Below, piece by piece: positions 24,798 to 36,225 of a DNA stretch of 64,000 nucleotides. Source of the stretch: Pseudonocardia alaniniphila (lineage in GTDB: Bacteria > Actinomycetota > Actinomycetes > Mycobacteriales > Pseudonocardiaceae); NCBI RefSeq assembly GCF_022524485.1, contig NZ_JAKXMK010000032.1:90812-154811 (forward strand), written 5' to 3'. The position numbers were made by a program, and so were the translations under genes. The notes beneath the pieces were generated by a model. The model had not been told where the DNA came from. It did not search any database and worked only from the letters and a program-made list of their open reading frames with translations. The number at the start of each line of letters is the position of its first letter. The first letter of the stretch is position 1.

Positions 24798-25091
24798 ATG
24801 AGCCACGTTCGCATCGGCGTCTACGATCTGATCGGCGGGACAGCCGAGGAAGTCGGTGACCGTGCTCAGAAGGGAATGCTGAGGGTGTTCCAGGCGCAGC
24901 CTGGATTCAAGGCGTACGGGCTGGCCGAGACTCAAGAGGGCAAACTGATCTCGGTGAGCCTGTGGGACTCGGGCGAGCAGGCCAAGCAAGCCACCGAGCT
25001 GGCCGCCTCCTGGGTCAGCGAGAACGTAGCCGATCGAATTCGGCTTGAAAGCACTCAGGTCGGAGACTTCATGTTCTTCGAGAGTGCATGA
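24798..25091 (+). CDS. Small ABM-like dimeric barrel protein
   Basis: A 97-residue protein: MSHVRIGVYDLIGGTAEEVG, RVFQAQPGFKAYGLAETQEGKLISVSLWDSGEQAKQATELAASWVSEN, ESTQVGDFMFFES. The strand-helix-PGF-strand-x-W-x-S-xE-A pattern is that of ABM-like stress proteins. No catalytic residue is evident, so the role is unknown. A very strong GAGGAGAGGAGAAG ribosome site precedes ATG 24798. The third-base GC of this gene is lower than that of its neighbours. Confidence 0.7.
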   Translation: MSHVRIGVYDLIGGTAEEVGDRAQKGMLRVFQAQPGFKAYGLAETQEGKLISVSLWDSGEQAKQATELAASWVSENVADRIRLESTQVGDFMFFESA

Positions 25092-25148
25092 CAACCTGCG
25101 CGAGGATTCCCGCTCGCCCGCTTCGCGACCTGACTTCCGCGGAGACGA

Positions 25149-25823
25149 CTACCAACCGCGCTCGCGCCACTCACCGAGGTGCGGGCGCTCCCGGCCGAGA
25201 GTGGTGTCGTCACCGTGGCCGGGGTACACCCACGTCTCGTCGGGCAGCGGGCCGAACACCCGCTCCTCCAGGTCGTTGATGAGCGACGTGAACTCCGCCG
25301 GTCCGGCCGTCTTGCCGGGCCCGCCGGGGAACAGGGAGTCGCCGGTGAAGATGTGCGGGTGGTCGGCGCCGCGGTAGACGAGCGCGATCGATCCCGGCGT
25401 GTGGCCGCGCAGGTGCACGACCTCCAGTTCGATCTCCCCGAAACGCACGGTGTCGCCCTGCTCCACCAGCTCGTCCATCGGGATGGGCAGCTCGGGGGCG
25501 TCCAGCGGGTGGGCGATCTGGCGGGTCTGGAACATGCCCGCGACGGCGCCGAGGGCCTGCCAGTGGTCGGCGTGGCGGTGGGTGGTGACCAGGTGCTGCA
25601 GCTCGGGCCGGGTGGAGGAGGCGCCGACGAGATCCGCCAGCCGGTCGGGCTCGTTGGCCGCGTCGATCAGCAGGGCCTCGTTCGTGGCCCGGCATACGAG
25701 CAGGTAGGCGTTGTTGTCCATCGGGCCGACGGAGAGCTTGGTGATGCTCAAGGCGTCGAGGTCGCGCCGGATCGCTGCGCCGCCGGGGTCGGTGTGACCT
25801 GAGTAGCTGTCGAGGACGTCCAC
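25149..25823 (-). CDS. MBL-fold metallo-hydrolase, glyoxalase II-like
   Basis: A 224-residue enzyme of the metallo-beta-lactamase fold. Metal ligands are in THRHADH (HxHxDH), RGHTPGSIALVYRG, TGDSLFPGG and YPGHGDDT; NNAYLLVCRATNEALLIDAANEP precedes them. Most relatives hydrolyse thioesters such as S-lactoylglutathione or mycothiol/bacillithiol adducts, and actinobacteria with mycothiol often keep such enzymes; that assignment is inference. It occupies the place of Rv1637c between uvrB and uvrA in M. tuberculosis. Start ATG at 25823. Confidence 0.88.
   Translation of the reverse strand: MDVLDSYSGHTDPGGAAIRRDLDALSITKLSVGPMDNNAYLLVCRATNEALLIDAANEPDRLADLVGASSTRPELQHLVTTHRHADHWQALGAVAGMFQTRQIAHPLDAPELPIPMDELVEQGDTVRFGEIELEVVHLRGHTPGSIALVYRGADHPHIFTGDSLFPGGPGKTAGPAEFTSLINDLEERVFGPLPDETWVYPGHGDDTTLGRERPHLGEWRERGW
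25204..25248 (+). repeat. 45-bp direct repeat, copy B
   Basis: Lies inside the intact MBL hydrolase gene and matches copy A at 23586-23630 with two substitutions. Confidence 0.7.
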
Positions 25824-25893
25824 CGCGACAGCCTAGCCAGCGAACTCCCCGTCACGATTGAGTCGCGAGCACGTGCCCGGTTCACCCGAATCG

Positions 25894-25923
25894 TTGACAT
25901 TGAGAAGGTCGCTCGACAACGAT
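25894..25923 (+). promoter_or_regulatory. Candidate promoter of the liv operon
   Basis: A perfect TTGACA at 25894-25899 is followed after 18 bases by AACGAT at 25918-25923. Transcription would begin near 25930, about 45 bases before livK. Confidence 0.4.
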
Positions 25924-25974
25924 CCGTCGACATCGCACCCAGGCTGCGGCCCGGTCGACGAGGAGCGTTCTGAG

Positions 25975-27192
25975 ATGGTGCAACACCCCATGGTCAACCG
26001 GCGACGGTTCCTCGGTCTCCTGGGTGCGGCCGGCGCACTGCCGGTGCTGTCGGCGTGCGGAAGCAGCGTCGGGGGCGGCGGGTCCACCGCCGGCGGAGGC
26101 GGCACGGTGAAGGTCGGTCTCGTCGTCCCGCAGTCGGGGGTCTACGCCGCGCTCGGCACCGACATGCAGCGCGGCTGGGATCTCTGGCTGGCCGACCACG
26201 GGCAGAAGTTCGGGAACTACACCGTGGAGACCGTCGTCGCCGACGAGGGCGAGACGCCACAGACGGGCGTGCCCGCCGTGCAGAAGGTGCTGCAGAGCGA
26301 CGGGGTCGACGTGGTGGTCGGGCTGGTCAACTCCGCCACCGCGCTGGGCGTGCGCGACGCGCTCACCGAGTCGAAGAAGCTGCTGATCGTCACGAACGCA
26401 GGCGCCGAGGACGTCACGGGCAAGGCCCGCACGCCCTACATCTGGCGCAGCTCCTTCACCAACGGCCAGATCGCGGCCGCGATGGGCACGCACCTCGCCC
26501 AGTCGGGCTTCTCCGAGGGCGTCTACGCCATCGCCCCCGACTACGCGGCCGGCACCGAGGTCATCACCGCCTTCACGAAGGCGTTCGAGACCGGCGGCGG
26601 GCGGGTGGTCGGGCAGGCGAAGACGCCGTTCGGCACCACGTCCGACTACCAGCCGTTCCTCACCGGCATCCAGAGCTCCGGGGCACGCGCCACGTTCTGC
26701 TTCTTCTCGGGTGCCGAGGCCATCAGCTTCGTGAAGCAGTACGCGCAGTTCGGGCTCTCGTCGACGATCCCGCTGTACGGCTCGGGCTTCCTCACCGAGG
26801 GCAACGTGCTGCCGCAGCAGGGCGACGCGGCGGTGGGCGTGCAGACGACGCTGCACTACACCGACCAGCTCGACAACCCGGCCAACACCGCGTTCGTGCA
26901 GGCCTACAGCGCGAAGTACGGCGAGAACCCCAGCTGCTTCTCGGTGCAGACCTGGGACGCCGCCAACGTCCTCAACCGGGCACTCACCTCGGCCACGGGC
27001 GTCGACGGCGACGCACTCGCCGCCGCGCTGGGTGGCATCGGCACCGTCGACGACAGCCCGCGCGGGCCGTGGACCTTCGACAACCAGACCCCACGGCAGA
27101 ACATCTACCTGCGCCGGGTGGACAACGCCGGGGGCACGCTGGTGAACGCGGTGGTGCAGGACCTCGGCCCGCAGAGCCAGCCGGCGGCCTGA
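25975..27192 (+). CDS. livK: Branched-chain amino acid type ABC transporter, substrate-binding lipoprotein
   Basis: A 405-residue type I periplasmic-binding protein (Leu/Ile/Val family). The N-terminus has a twin-arginine motif NRRRFLGLLG and lipobox LSAC, so it is likely folded before export and then lipidated. The ligand-binding core starts VKVGLVVPQSGVYAALG and contains VVVGLVNSATALGVRDALTESKKLLIVTNAGAE and PYIWRSSFTNGQ. The true ligand may be another carboxylate; the family is broad. ATG 25975 has AGGAG upstream; a second ATG at 25990 is an alternative. It is the first of five overlapping genes. Confidence 0.88.
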   Translation: MVQHPMVNRRRFLGLLGAAGALPVLSACGSSVGGGGSTAGGGGTVKVGLVVPQSGVYAALGTDMQRGWDLWLADHGQKFGNYTVETVVADEGETPQTGVPAVQKVLQSDGVDVVVGLVNSATALGVRDALTESKKLLIVTNAGAEDVTGKARTPYIWRSSFTNGQIAAAMGTHLAQSGFSEGVYAIAPDYAAGTEVITAFTKAFETGGGRVVGQAKTPFGTTSDYQPFLTGIQSSGARATFCFFSGAEAISFVKQYAQFGLSSTIPLYGSGFLTEGNVLPQQGDAAVGVQTTLHYTDQLDNPANTAFVQAYSAKYGENPSCFSVQTWDAANVLNRALTSATGVDGDALAAALGGIGTVDDSPRGPWTFDNQTPRQNIYLRRVDNAGGTLVNAVVQDLGPQSQPAA

Positions 27193-28055
27193 TGCTCGTC
27201 AGTGTCCTCAACGGCCTCGCGATCGGGTCGCTGCTCTTCATCCTGGCCGTGGGGCTCTCGATCGTGTTCGGGATGATGGACGTCCTCAACCTCGCGCACG
27301 GCGCGCTGTTCCTCGGGGGCGCCTATCTCGGCGCCGCCTTCGCCGGGAGCTGGGGTGGGTTTCTCGCCGCGCTCGCGCTGGCCGCGGTCGGCGGCCTCGC
27401 CGCGGGTGCGCTGCTGTCGCTCATGACCGAGCCGCTGCGCAAACGCTCGCACCTCGACCAGGCCCTGCTTACGCTCGGCGTGGCGTTCGTCGTGGCCGAG
27501 CTGCTGATCATCGCGTTCGGGGACGACCCGCTGTCGGTGGCCGCGCCGCCCGCGCTCGACGGCTCGGTGTCGATCCTCGGAGCGACCTACCCCACGTACC
27601 GGCTGGTGCTGATCGGGGTGGGCGCGGTGCTGGCCCTGGCCGTGTACCTCGTCGTGGAACGGACGCGGGTGGGCGCGCTCGTGCGGGCCACGGTGGCCGA
27701 CCGCGAGATGGTGGCCGCGCTCGGCGTCGACAACCGGATGGTGCAGGCCACGGTGTTCGCCGTCGGCTCGCTGCTCGCCGCCACGGCCGGAGTGCTCGGC
27801 GGCCCGATCTACGGCGCGCGCCCGGGGCTCGATGCGACGGTTCTCATCCTGGCGCTGGTCGTCGTCGTGATCGGCGGGCTCGGCTCGGTGCGCGGAGCGC
27901 TCGTCGGGGCGCTGATCATCGGGCAGGTCGACACGCTGGGCCGCTTGCTGCTCCCGGACTTCGCCTCCTTCATCCTGTTCGCCGCGCTCGCGCTGGTGCT
28001 CGTGCTGCGCCCGCACGGCCTGTTCGGGAGTCCGGCATCGGCGGGCGCGCGATGA
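27192..28055 (+). CDS. livH: Branched-chain amino acid ABC transporter permease, LivH type
   Basis: A 287-residue permease with about eight hydrophobic helices. Hallmarks are GLSIVFGMMDVLNLAHGALFLGGAY near the N-terminus, RTRVGALVRATVADREMVAALGVD (ATPase-contact loop) and GGLGSVRGALVGALIIGQVD. The ATG shares one base with the livK stop (TGATG). It pairs with the LivM-type permease to form the membrane pore. Confidence 0.93.
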   Translation: MLVSVLNGLAIGSLLFILAVGLSIVFGMMDVLNLAHGALFLGGAYLGAAFAGSWGGFLAALALAAVGGLAAGALLSLMTEPLRKRSHLDQALLTLGVAFVVAELLIIAFGDDPLSVAAPPALDGSVSILGATYPTYRLVLIGVGAVLALAVYLVVERTRVGALVRATVADREMVAALGVDNRMVQATVFAVGSLLAATAGVLGGPIYGARPGLDATVLILALVVVVIGGLGSVRGALVGALIIGQVDTLGRLLLPDFASFILFAALALVLVLRPHGLFGSPASAGAR

Positions 28056-29047
28056 CCGCGCTGGACGCGCCCGCGGTGCCCGGAGGAGCGGCCGCGATGT
28101 CCCCACGGGTGCCCCGGGGCCGGGGCGGGCTCGTGGCGGCGGCGGTGCTCGTCGTGCTCGCCGCGGCTCCGCTGTTCCTCGCCCCGTTCGCCACCACCAC
28201 GCTCACCCGCATCCTGGTGTTCGCGCTCTTCGCCGTGAGCCTGGACCTGCTCGTCGGCGTCACGGGCCTTCCCTCACTCGGTCACGCCGCCTACTTCGGC
28301 GCAGGCGCGTACGCCGCAGGCTGGGTGTCGATCAACGTCACCGCTGCGGCGCCGGTGCCGCTGCTGGTCGGAGCGGCCGTCGGCGCCGTCGCCGCCGCGC
28401 TGACCGGATGGATCACCGTGCGCACCGGCGGGGTCTTCTTCCTCATGCTCACCCTCGCCATCGGCGAGATGGTGCAACAGGTGGCCAACACCTGGGAGGG
28501 CGTCACCGGCGGGGCCAACGGGCTCACCGGCGTCCCGTCCGTGCGGGTCGCGGGAGCGCCTCTCGCGAACCCGGGCTTCCTGTACTGGTACGTGCTCGCC
28601 GTCTTCGTACTGGGCTTCGTGCTCGTCTGGCTCGTGGCGCGCTCGCCGTTCGGCGCGGCGCTGCGCGGAATCCGCGACAACGAGCCGCGCATGCGTGCCG
28701 TCGGCTACCCGACGGCGCTGTACAAGTACGGAGTCTTCGTGGTGGCAGGCGCCGTTGCGGGCCTGGCAGGCTCGTTGCTGGTGGCACAGCAACGACTCGT
28801 GACGCCGGCCGATCTCGGGTTCCTCACCGCCTCGTTCGCGTTGCTGGCCGTGATCATCGGCGGGGCGGGCTCGCTGTGGGGCGCGTGCATCGGTGCGGCG
28901 CTGGTGATCCTGATCCGGGACGCGCTCGGGCCCAGCCTCGACGGTCACGGCACCCTGGTGCTCGGAGCGGTGTTCGTGCTGGTGGTCTACCTGCTGCCGC
29001 GGGGCGCTGCGGGCCTGCAGCTGTGGCGACGGCGAGGTTCGTCGTGA
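28052..29047 (+). CDS. livM: Branched-chain amino acid ABC transporter permease, LivM type
   Basis: A 331-residue permease. Signature regions are ALFAVSLDLLVGVTGLPSLGHAAYFGAGAYAAG, the coupling loop RSPFGAALRGIRDNEPRMRAVGYPTALYK and GGAGSLWGACIGAALVILI. The start overlaps livH by ATGA and the stop overlaps livG by GTGA. Confidence 0.93.
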   Translation: MTALDAPAVPGGAAAMSPRVPRGRGGLVAAAVLVVLAAAPLFLAPFATTTLTRILVFALFAVSLDLLVGVTGLPSLGHAAYFGAGAYAAGWVSINVTAAAPVPLLVGAAVGAVAAALTGWITVRTGGVFFLMLTLAIGEMVQQVANTWEGVTGGANGLTGVPSVRVAGAPLANPGFLYWYVLAVFVLGFVLVWLVARSPFGAALRGIRDNEPRMRAVGYPTALYKYGVFVVAGAVAGLAGSLLVAQQRLVTPADLGFLTASFALLAVIIGGAGSLWGACIGAALVILIRDALGPSLDGHGTLVLGAVFVLVVYLLPRGAAGLQLWRRRGSS

Positions 29048-29802
29048 CCGTCCTGCGGTGCACCGGGTTGACCAGGTCGTTCGGCGCCCTGAAGGCGGTC
29101 GACGGCGTGGACCTGGCGGTTGCCCCCGGTGCCCGGCACGCCCTGATCGGACCCAACGGCGCCGGCAAGTCCACGCTGTTCAAGCTGGTCACAGGCACGA
29201 TGCGGGCGGATGCGGGCCGCGTCGAGCTCGCGGGCAGCGATGTCACGCGGCTGTCCGAGGTGAAGCGCTGCCGGCTCGGGATGAGCCAGACGATGCAGCA
29301 CGCGAGCCTGTTCGCCTCGATGACGGCGGCCGAGACGGTCGCGCTGGCCGTGCAGCGCCACGACAACGGGCGGATCTCCCTGCTGCCGCGCAGGCAGCCC
29401 CGGGTGGTCGCGCGGGCGGAGGAGCTGCTGTCCGACGTCGGCCTCGCCGGTCGTGGTGGCGTGCGCGTCCCCGCGCTGTCGCACGGCGAGCGCAAGCAGT
29501 TGGAGGTGGCGCTGGCGCTGGCCTGCCGCCCGTCGCTGTTGCTGCTCGACGAGCCCGCGGCCGGGATGTCGCCCGGTGAGAGCGCGCGGTTGGTCGAGCT
29601 GCTGCGCAGGCTGCCGCCGGAGATCACCGTGCTGTTCGTGGAGCACGACCTCGACCTGGTGTTCTCGCTGGCGGACGCGGTGACGGTGCTGCACCTCGGG
29701 CGCGTGCTGCTCTCCGGCACCCCCGACGACGTCCGGGCGAGCGACGCCGTTCGCGAGGCCTACCTGGGCACCGGTCGGCGCGAGGAGCTGTTCCTGTCAT
29801 GA
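29044..29802 (+). CDS. livG: Branched-chain amino acid ABC transporter ATPase, LivG type
   Basis: A 252-residue ATPase with Walker A GPNGAGKST, a signature motif reading LSHGERKQLE in place of the usual LSGGQ, Walker B LLLLDEPAAGMSP and switch His in FVEHDLDLV. The second signature glycine is replaced by His, a change seen in several LivG proteins. GTG start overlaps livM; stop overlaps livF. Confidence 0.93.
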   Translation: MTVLRCTGLTRSFGALKAVDGVDLAVAPGARHALIGPNGAGKSTLFKLVTGTMRADAGRVELAGSDVTRLSEVKRCRLGMSQTMQHASLFASMTAAETVALAVQRHDNGRISLLPRRQPRVVARAEELLSDVGLAGRGGVRVPALSHGERKQLEVALALACRPSLLLLDEPAAGMSPGESARLVELLRRLPPEITVLFVEHDLDLVFSLADAVTVLHLGRVLLSGTPDDVRASDAVREAYLGTGRREELFLS

Positions 29803-30503
29803 GCTTCCTCGAGGTACGTGGCCTCGTCTCCGGGTACGACAGGGGCAGGGTGCTGCACGGCGTCGATCTCACCCTCGACGCCGGTGCCGTGCTCGGGCTG
29901 CTGGGCCGCAACGGCGTCGGCAAGTCCACCTTGATCATGACGCTGGCAGGGCTCGTCCCGGTGACCGAGGGATCGGTGCGCCTCGACGGGGCCGAGCTGG
30001 CCGGGAAGCGGCCCGACCTGGTCGCCAGGGCCGGGGTGGCGCTGGTGCCGCAAGGGCGCCGGGTGTGGGCGACGCTCACGGTGGCCGAGCACCTCGCGCT
30101 GGCGCGTTCACGGTCGCGACCCGGCACCTGGACCGTCGACGCCGTGCTCGACCTGCTGCCCCGGCTCGCCGAGCGCCGCCGCCACTACGCAGGGCAGCTC
30201 TCCGGCGGGGAGCAGCAGATGCTCGCCGTGGCCCGGGCCCTGCTCACCAACCCGCGGCTGGTGCTGCTCGACGAGCCGTCCGACGGGCTCGCCCCGGCCA
30301 TCGTCGACCAGCTCGCCGGTGTGGTCACCACCATGCGCGCCGAGGGTGTGACCGTCGTGCTGGTGGAGCAGGACTTGCACCTGGCCTTCAGCGTGGCGGA
30401 CGAGATCGCCGTGATGGAGAAGGGCGCGCTCGTGCACCGCGTGCCGACCGCCGAGTTCCGTCGCGATCCCGGCACCGCGCACCGGCTCCTCGGAGTGGCC
30501 TGA
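29799..30503 (+). CDS. livF: Branched-chain amino acid ABC transporter ATPase, LivF type
   Basis: A 234-residue ATPase with Walker A GRNGVGKST, signature LSGGEQQMLA, Walker B LVLLDEPSDGLAP and switch LVEQDLHLAF. It completes the transporter. The ATG overlaps the livG stop by ATGA. The same operon order (binding protein, two permeases, two ATPases) is standard for the family. Confidence 0.93.
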   Translation: MSFLEVRGLVSGYDRGRVLHGVDLTLDAGAVLGLLGRNGVGKSTLIMTLAGLVPVTEGSVRLDGAELAGKRPDLVARAGVALVPQGRRVWATLTVAEHLALARSRSRPGTWTVDAVLDLLPRLAERRRHYAGQLSGGEQQMLAVARALLTNPRLVLLDEPSDGLAPAIVDQLAGVVTTMRAEGVTVVLVEQDLHLAFSVADEIAVMEKGALVHRVPTAEFRRDPGTAHRLLGVA

Positions 30504-30537
30504 GCCGCAGGAACGCCCTGCTCGTCGCGATCATCCG

Positions 30538-31047
30538 ATGCGGCCTCAGGTCGACCCCGACGACGGGGCCGTTCCACAGGACAGGGCCGCTCCCGAGGAC
30601 GATGCTGTCTGCGTGGACAGTGCCGCGTCGGGCCGTGCCGATTCCGAAGGCGCCGATTCCGAAGGCGCCGATTCCTCCGAGGAGACCGACTCGGGCGACG
30701 GTGCCGTCGAGCACGAACCGGACTACCGGTTCACCCTCGCCAACGAGCGCACCTTCCTCGCCTGGATCCGATCGTCACTGTCGTTGCTGGCGGCGGGGAT
30801 CGCGGTGGTGCAACTGGTGCCCGCGTTCCCGCTGCCGGGGGTGCGCACCATCACGGGCGGGCTCCTGGTCGTCCTCGCGGTGCTGTGCGCCGCGAACGGT
30901 GTGCTGCGCTGGCAGCGGGTCGAGTACGCGATGCGCCGCGACGGTGCACTCCCACGGCAGCGGGCCCCGTGGGTGCTCGCCGTCGGCCTCGTCGTGCTGG
31001 CGCTGCTGGGATTGGCGTTGGTGATCGTCAAAGGGGTCGACGGATGA
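30538..31047 (+). CDS. DUF202/YidH-like membrane protein with acidic N-terminal repeat
   Basis: A 169-residue protein. An acidic, probably disordered region of about 60 residues includes a short tandem repeat (ADSEGADSEGADS) encoded by nearly identical 15-base units at 30646-30675. It is followed by the DUF202 core YRFTLANERTFLAWIRSSLSLLAAGIAVVQL and three membrane helices. DUF202 proteins are small inner-membrane proteins of unknown function that often occur in pairs. ATG 30538 follows livF by 34 bases, so it may be read with that operon. Confidence 0.75.
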   Translation: MRPQVDPDDGAVPQDRAAPEDDAVCVDSAASGRADSEGADSEGADSSEETDSGDGAVEHEPDYRFTLANERTFLAWIRSSLSLLAAGIAVVQLVPAFPLPGVRTITGGLLVVLAVLCAANGVLRWQRVEYAMRRDGALPRQRAPWVLAVGLVVLALLGLALVIVKGVDG

Positions 31048-31376
31048 GGCCCCTACGTCCCGGTCCGCCCCCGGGAACCCCCGGGCTCCAGCCCGAGCGG
31101 ACGAGGCTCGCCTGGAACCGCACGGCGCTCGGTGTGCTGGCCAACGGGGCGCTGCTCTCGGTGCGCGAGATCGGTGCGACGGGACCGACCGTCGCGATGG
31201 TGCCCGTCACCATGGCGATGCTCATCGCGCTGGTCACGGTCGCGGTAGGCAGGCACCGGGCGACCGTCCTGCGCCGTTCCCCGCTCCCGGCCCGCGTGGC
31301 CCCCGTCGTCTCGGTGCCGGTGGTCGGCTGGTCGGTGGTGGCACTGGCCCTCGTCACCGGCGTCGTCCTGCTCTGA
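31044..31376 (+). CDS. DUF202 family membrane protein
   Basis: A 110-residue protein, LQPERTRLAWNRTALGVLANGALLSVRE being the DUF202 core, with three membrane helices. The ATG overlaps the stop of the preceding DUF202 gene (ATGA), so the two are coupled and may form a heteromer. Confidence 0.8.
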   Translation: MRPLRPGPPPGTPGLQPERTRLAWNRTALGVLANGALLSVREIGATGPTVAMVPVTMAMLIALVTVAVGRHRATVLRRSPLPARVAPVVSVPVVGWSVVALALVTGVVLL

Positions 31377-31401
31377 CGACGGGTGCCGGTGGGCCTCCGG
31401 G

Positions 31402-31851
31402 TCAGGACGCGCCGGTGGTGAGCTCCGTGCGGATCGTCAGTGCGTCGCGCAGCAGGACCGTGACCGGGGTGTGGTCGACCACCGAGGCGAGCTGCTCGCG
31501 CAGGTCCGGACTGACCTCGGCTTCGACGGTGACCCGGCGGTCCATCATCGGTGGCGACCCCGTGCGGAACCCGACGTGCACCGTCACCTCGCCTGGCTCG
31601 ATATCCCAGAGCTGCAAGAACGTGCGGACCGACATCGCCGTGCAGGCCGACAGCGACCCGGCGAGCAGGCCGAACGGCGTGGCGCCCGCCGGTTCCGGCC
31701 CGAGATCGGCGGGGATCTCGCAGCTCAGCTCGAGCCCGTTGACCGTGACGCCGGCGGCCCGGCCGTCCCCGGTGGGCAGATGAGCGGTGGACCAGACGTT
31801 GGACTCTCCCACCCGATCGAGCGTAACCGTCGTCGCGGGCTGATCGGCCAC
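31402..31851 (-). CDS. OsmC/Ohr family protein
   Basis: A 149-residue OsmC-fold protein: GLELSCEIPADLGPEPAGATPFGLLAGSLSACTAMSVRTFLQLWDIEPGEVTVHV. The motif SLSACTAMSVRTF matches the helix carrying the resolving cysteine of OsmC peroxidases. The usual catalytic pair includes a second Cys in an earlier segment (ELSCE), so both cysteines appear present. It would reduce organic hydroperoxides using thiols. GTG at 31851 (VADQPATTVTLDRVG) is the chosen start; the frame extends to 32040 through non-coding-looking DNA. Confidence 0.8.
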   Translation of the reverse strand: MADQPATTVTLDRVGESNVWSTAHLPTGDGRAAGVTVNGLELSCEIPADLGPEPAGATPFGLLAGSLSACTAMSVRTFLQLWDIEPGEVTVHVGFRTGSPPMMDRRVTVEAEVSPDLREQLASVVDHTPVTVLLRDALTIRTELTTGAS

Positions 31852-31922
31852 ACCCGGCCCGTGTCGTTCGAGCTCGGCGACGCCGTGCTGGAGGCGGTCC
31901 TCGACCCCCGCTGTACGGCCGT

Positions 31923-31938
31923 TCGAACGTCTGTGCGA
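31923..31938. promoter_or_regulatory. Candidate LexA (SOS) box upstream of uvrA
   Basis: TCGAAC-GTCT-GTGCGA matches the actinobacterial LexA consensus TCGAAC-N4-GTTCGA with one mismatch. It lies 213 bases before the uvrA start and about 70 bases after the divergent osmC start, so it could control either gene; uvrA is the known SOS gene. Confidence 0.4.
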
Positions 31939-32150
31939 CCCTCGTTGCGGCGGTTCGGCTCGCCCGGCCCGCCGCCCGCCGGGCGAGCTAGCTGCCGGAA
32001 CAGAACTGTCGGCGGCCGCGCTTAGCATGGATGAGGGCACACTGTCATGCCCCGGCCGTGTCGAGTCTGCTCGTGTCAGGCCCAGCTCGTGCCAGACCTT
32101 GCTCGTTGCCAGACCTGTTCGCCGTTCGGATTCACAGGAGGCTCCCCACC

Positions 32151-35120
<2,970 letters not shown>

Positions 35121-35136
35121 CCACCGGGGTTCCGGC

Positions 35137-36225
35137 TCACGTCAGGCGGTAGAAGCGGAAGAAGGCGTCGTCGATCGGGAGGACCTCGATGTCGGCGTAC
35201 CCGGCCTCCTGGGCGTACCGGCGCAGGGTGTCCGGACGCATCACGGTGCCGGTGCCCACCGACGGCGCGTGCGCCAGCCCGTCCGGCAGGCAGCACGTGA
35301 TGCTCCAGCCGTACATGAGCTGCTCGGTCTCGTCGCCGGGTGCGTGGAATCGCTCCGCCACGCGCTCGTCCACCACCAGCACGATCCCGTCGGGCGCGGC
35401 GATGCGGCGCATCGTCTCGAGCACGCCGACCGGGGCCGGCATGTCGTGGATGCACTCGAACGCGGTCACGAGGTCGTAGCGTCCGTCCGCGGTGGCGGCG
35501 TCGGCGCAGTGGAACCGCACGCGGTCCGCCACCCCGGCGTCGTTCGCGTTGCGCCGGGCCGCGTCGATCGAGGGTTCGTCCACGTCGTAGCCGTCCACGG
35601 TCACGTCGGGATGAGCGAGCGCGAGGCCGATGGACGACCAGCCGTACCCGCAGCCGACGTCGGCGATCCGGCCGCCCCGCTCCAGCACGTCCCGGATGGC
35701 GGGCACCGACGGGAAGTACTCGCGGGGGAGCGCCCCGAGGAACAGCGGGCGGTTGGCAGCGGCCTGAGCCTCGCGGGCGTCGGTGCCGAACTGGGCCCAC
35801 GACACCCCGCCGCCGGACCGGTACGCGTCGACCAGCGCGTCCATGTGCTGCCCCATGCCGCCCACCATCCGGGCCAGCGGCAGCACGTGGTTCGGGCTGA
35901 GTACGTCGGTGAGCACCTCGGCGTGGGCGCTCGGCAGCCGGAAGCGCCGCTGATCGGGTGCTGCGGTGGCGTCGTCGACGGTGAGGACGCCGGCCACGGC
36001 CTGGTGTTCCAGCCACTCCCGCGCGTACCGCTCCGCTGTTCCGGTGCGGGCGGCCAGTTCGGGCGGGGTGAGCGGTCCCTCGGCGAGAGCCCGGTAGAAG
36101 CCGAGCCGATCACCCAGGTATGCAGCCTGGACGAGCTGGGCGCCGAGCACGGCGCCGAACAGACGCTCGACGAAGGCCTCGGTGGTCGACTCGGTATCGG
36201 TGGGCCTGGCTGTCGTCTCGGTCAT
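35137..36225 (-). CDS. SAM-dependent methyltransferase with winged-helix dimerisation domain
   Basis: A 362-residue enzyme. An N-terminal winged helix (LGFYRALAEGPLTPPELAARTGTAERYAREWLEHQAVAGVL) is followed by a class I methyltransferase domain with motif I IADVGCGYGWSSIGLA, acidic loop DGYDVDEPSIDAARRNA and motif TAFECIHDMPAP. The layout is that of the rRNA/small-molecule O-methyltransferase-like proteins common in actinobacteria; its substrate is unknown. ATG 36225. It is divergent from the XRE gene, and converges on uvrA with 16 bases between stops. Confidence 0.8.
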   Translation of the reverse strand: MTETTARPTDTESTTEAFVERLFGAVLGAQLVQAAYLGDRLGFYRALAEGPLTPPELAARTGTAERYAREWLEHQAVAGVLTVDDATAAPDQRRFRLPSAHAEVLTDVLSPNHVLPLARMVGGMGQHMDALVDAYRSGGGVSWAQFGTDAREAQAAANRPLFLGALPREYFPSVPAIRDVLERGGRIADVGCGYGWSSIGLALAHPDVTVDGYDVDEPSIDAARRNANDAGVADRVRFHCADAATADGRYDLVTAFECIHDMPAPVGVLETMRRIAAPDGIVLVVDERVAERFHAPGDETEQLMYGWSITCCLPDGLAHAPSVGTGTVMRPDTLRRYAQEAGYADIEVLPIDDAFFRFYRLT

